In this document: positions 15,669 through 17,261 of the stretch, in pieces
Layout of the letters: each line of letters opens with the position of its first letter
Position numbering within the stretch: the stretch's first letter is position 1
Assembly (NCBI GenBank): GCA_002362735.1
Contig: DEUU01000093.1
Coordinates: 3,369-20,629 of the forward strand
Origin: Dehalococcoidia bacterium UBA3254
GTDB lineage: Bacteria; Chloroflexota; Dehalococcoidia; Dehalococcoidales; UBA3254
Length of the DNA stretch: 17,261 nt
Direction: 5' to 3'
Made by a program: the position numbers and the translations under genes
The notes under the pieces: generated by a model
The model's database searches: none
The model's input: only the letters and a program-made list of their open reading frames with translations
Told to the model about the DNA's origin: nothing

Positions 15669-15702
15669 TAGTTTTAAGTTATAAGTTATAGGTTTTAGGT
15701 TT
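15668..15702. repeat. Heptad repeat array before the peptidase gene
   Basis: Five in-phase units ATAGTTT, TAAGTTA, TAAGTTA, TAGGTTT and TAGGTTT begin right at the stop of the ligase gene. After them comes GCGAAAAG and, at 15721-15730, a string like the TTCTGGGG tail of the other copies (GCATTTTGGG). It has one arm only. The 116-base gap holds no gene; the following start at 15785 has a GGAGAGAG ribosome site. Confidence 0.7.
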
Positions 15703-15784
15703 AAGAAGAGCGAAAAGTAATGCATTTTGGGTTGTGTATGAGATATTCCAGATTATGTGTTAAAGCTTGCCTTGGAGAGAGAAA

Positions 15785-16486
15785 ATGAACCAGATAAAAT
15801 CGGTCTATCTATTATCAGGAGGAAGAGGTGGAGACTCGAAAGCCACCGTCTCAAACATTCAAAGCGTTTTTAAAGAGACTGGAAAAGAGGTACCTTTAAT
15901 AGCTTACGTGGGAGTAGCCAGTGACGACAACTGGATGTTTTTTCAGTTCATATCCGCCTTAATCAAGCAAGCCGGTAAATGCCAGGTAAACCGGGTGGTG
16001 ATAAACGCCAGGAAAGCGGACCTGGAAAAAGCAAAAAAAACATTACAAACGGCAGACGCGATCTTTATGAGCGGCGGAGATGTGGAGAGGGGGATCGAGG
16101 TCCTGGAGGAAAAGAACCTGACTGAATTTTTCCAGGGACTCTTCGTTCAGGGCAAACTTTTCTTCGGCGCTTCAGCCGGAAGTATTATGATGGCCAGAGA
16201 ATGGGTCCGCTGGAAAAATCCCGATGATGACTCTACAGCAGAACTTTTCCCCTGCTTAGGATTGACTCCATTAATCTGCGATACTCATGCCGAAGGAGAT
16301 AATTGGGAAGAACTGCAAGCCGCATTGAAATTAAAAGGAACCGGCTCAGAGGGTTACGGCATTCCAACCGGAAGTTGCCTTAAGGTCTGTCCGGACGGCA
16401 GACTTGAAGCTCTAAGCAGTCCTGTATATCATTATGTCAACAGAAATGGGAGGATCGAACGCTTAAAAGACCTGATGCCTTCTTAA
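15785..16486 (+). CDS. Peptidase S51 / cyanophycinase-like protein
   Basis: 233 aa from ATG 15785 (an in-frame ATG six codons upstream lacks a ribosome site). The class I glutamine-amidotransferase-like fold is suggested by SVYLLSGG at the start, DAIFMSGGDVERG (91-103) and the nucleophile elbow FFGASAGS (126-133), with Ser130 as the expected catalytic serine of the S51 family (dipeptidase E, cyanophycinase). His168 in CDTHAEGD lies 38 residues later, the spacing of the PepE Ser-His pair. It lacks a signal peptide, so it is likely a cytoplasmic peptidase, perhaps on N-terminal-Asp dipeptides or related amides. The substrate is not known. Confidence 0.78.
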   Translation: MNQIKSVYLLSGGRGGDSKATVSNIQSVFKETGKEVPLIAYVGVASDDNWMFFQFISALIKQAGKCQVNRVVINARKADLEKAKKTLQTADAIFMSGGDVERGIEVLEEKNLTEFFQGLFVQGKLFFGASAGSIMMAREWVRWKNPDDDSTAELFPCLGLTPLICDTHAEGDNWEELQAALKLKGTGSEGYGIPTGSCLKVCPDGRLEALSSPVYHYVNRNGRIERLKDLMPS

Positions 16487-16494
16487 AAAAGTGC

Positions 16495-16524
16495 TTGACA
16501 AATGGTTCTTATTCTTCATATAAT
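16495..16524 (+). promoter_or_regulatory. Consensus sigma-70 promoter of pyrG
   Basis: TTGACA (16495-16500) and TATAAT (16519-16524) are both perfect, with an 18-base spacer. It begins nine bases after the peptidase stop codon and points to pyrG. It is the only perfect pair I saw in the window and predicts a strong housekeeping promoter with transcription starting near 16531. Confidence 0.85.
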
Positions 16525-16530
16525 TATTTG

Positions 16531-16641
16531 AACTTGAAATTTGACCGCATCTCACTTGATTCTTAGAATCAAAACTGATCAAAATCCCTACGACGAAAAA
16601 AGATCATTTTTATTTATTAGGATGCAATTTTATTTTATTTT
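16531..16641 (+). promoter_or_regulatory. Long structured leader of pyrG
   Basis: About 110 bases separate the predicted start of transcription from the ATG. TTGATTC/GAATCAA (16556-16572) is a perfect 7-bp stem with a TTA loop, and TGATC (16576-16580) could pair with GATCA (16602-16606). T-rich tracts follow just before the start codon. The initial transcribed bases do not show the GGGC start used by Bacillus pyrG attenuation. The leader could be a regulatory element, or simply AT-rich spacer. The nearest Shine-Dalgarno-like AGGATG is 17 bases before the ATG, which is unusually distant. Confidence 0.4.
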
Positions 16642-17261
16642 ATGTCAAAATATATCTTCGTAACTGGCGGTGTTGTAAGTTCTGTTGGTAAGGGTATAAC
16701 CGTCGCCTCCATCGGGACTATCCTGAAAAGTCGAAATGTCACTGTCTCTGTCCTTAAACTTGATCCTTATTTAAACGTAGACCCGGGCACAATGTCCCCT
16801 TATCAACACGGAGAAGTTTTCGTCACCCAAGATGGAGCTGAAACTGATCTGGACCTGGGGAATTACGAACGATTTATCGATATTGGTCTGACAGCACAAT
16901 CCAATATTACTTCAGGACAGATTTACAGCTCTGTCATAGCTAAAGAAAGGCATGGAGACTTTCTGGGAGGAACCATCCAGATCGTTCCCCATCTGGTAGG
17001 AGAGATTAAGGAGAGGTTCAAGCAACTAGCCTGTAAATCCGGGGCGGATGTAGTAATCATAGAAGTGGGGGGTACCGTAGGCGATATTGAGGGACAGCCC
17101 TTTCTGGAAGCGGCCCGCCAGATGAGAAATGAAGTTGGCCGGGACAACGTACTTTATGTCCATGTGACATATTTACCATATTTAAATTGTACACATGAAA
17201 TCAAGACCAAACCGACCCAGCATAGTGTCAATGAATTACGCCGAATCGGTATTCAGCCTGA
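16642..17261 (+). CDS. pyrG: CTP synthase, N-terminal part (runs off the window)
   Basis: 206 complete codons are present. The frame is open to the window edge, so the C-terminal part, including the glutaminase domain, is outside. The synthetase domain is recognisable from [69 protein letters not shown] and KTKPTQHSV. The enzyme aminates UTP to CTP with glutamine-derived ammonia and ATP. One residue looks unusual: the block normally read as GE-(L/V/M)-KTKPTQ has His instead of Gly ([11 protein letters not shown]). The start codon is clear by homology although its ribosome site is weak. Confidence 0.95.
   Translation, partial: MSKYIFVTGGVVSSVGKGITVASIGTILKSRNVTVSVLKLDPYLNVDPGTMSPYQHGEVFVTQDGAETDLDLGNYERFIDIGLTAQSNITSGQIYSSVIAKERHGDFLGGTIQIVPHLVGEIKERFKQLACKSGADVVIIEVGGTVGDIEGQPFLEAARQMRNEVGRDNVLYVHVTYLPYLNCTHEIKTKPTQHSVNELRRIGIQP

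Overview
The window is compact bacterial DNA with short gene gaps, strong AGGAGG-type ribosome sites and mostly ATG starts with some TTG and GTG. No rRNA, tRNA, transposase, phage gene or CRISPR array was seen. HspR-type control of a chaperone cluster, an MscL ending in a zinc ribbon, a Prx6-type peroxiredoxin frame and a PIF1-WYL helicase would fit a Chloroflexota (Dehalococcoidia-like) or other deep-branching anaerobe. This assignment is tentative and rests on gene content only.

Layout. (1) Positions 1-5000 are a cell-surface polysaccharide region. A membrane-anchored NodB-fold protein without its metal ligands overlaps a hyaluronan-synthase-like family 2 glycosyltransferase. This pair is bracketed by two arrays of a 7-bp repeat. 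Facing it on the minus strand is a large secreted protein joining a pectate-lyase-like region to a NodB deacetylase with intact metal ligands. (2) Positions 5050-6430 hold a peroxiredoxin whose peroxidatic cysteine is replaced by glycine, preceded by a perfect inverted repeat, and an mscL gene with a C-terminal zinc ribbon, followed by a hairpin. (3) Positions 6650-11734, minus strand, are a probable stress operon: dnaJ (half zinc domain), hspR, clpC, a VTT/DedA-like membrane protein and a small methyltransferase. dnaK and grpE are not in the window. (4) Positions 11735-12760 hold the dnaJ upstream region with an inverted repeat, a 33-codon reading frame with a very strong ribosome site, a CoA-pyrophosphatase-type Nudix gene, and a divergent control region with 19-bp-spaced repeats. 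(5) Positions 12761-15668 are a PIF1-like helicase with a WYL domain, tightly coupled to a phenylacetate-CoA-ligase-like adenylating enzyme. (6) Positions 15669-17261 hold another heptad array, an S51-type peptidase-like protein, a consensus sigma-70 promoter with a structured leader, and the start of pyrG, which runs off the window.

The most noteworthy signals are the pseudo-active peroxiredoxin, the pseudo-deacetylase paired with a synthase, the dispersed heptad-repeat element with inverted arms, and the unannotated 33-aa frame. I do not see a complete new defence or mobile system; the closest to one is the repeat-bracketed synthase pair.
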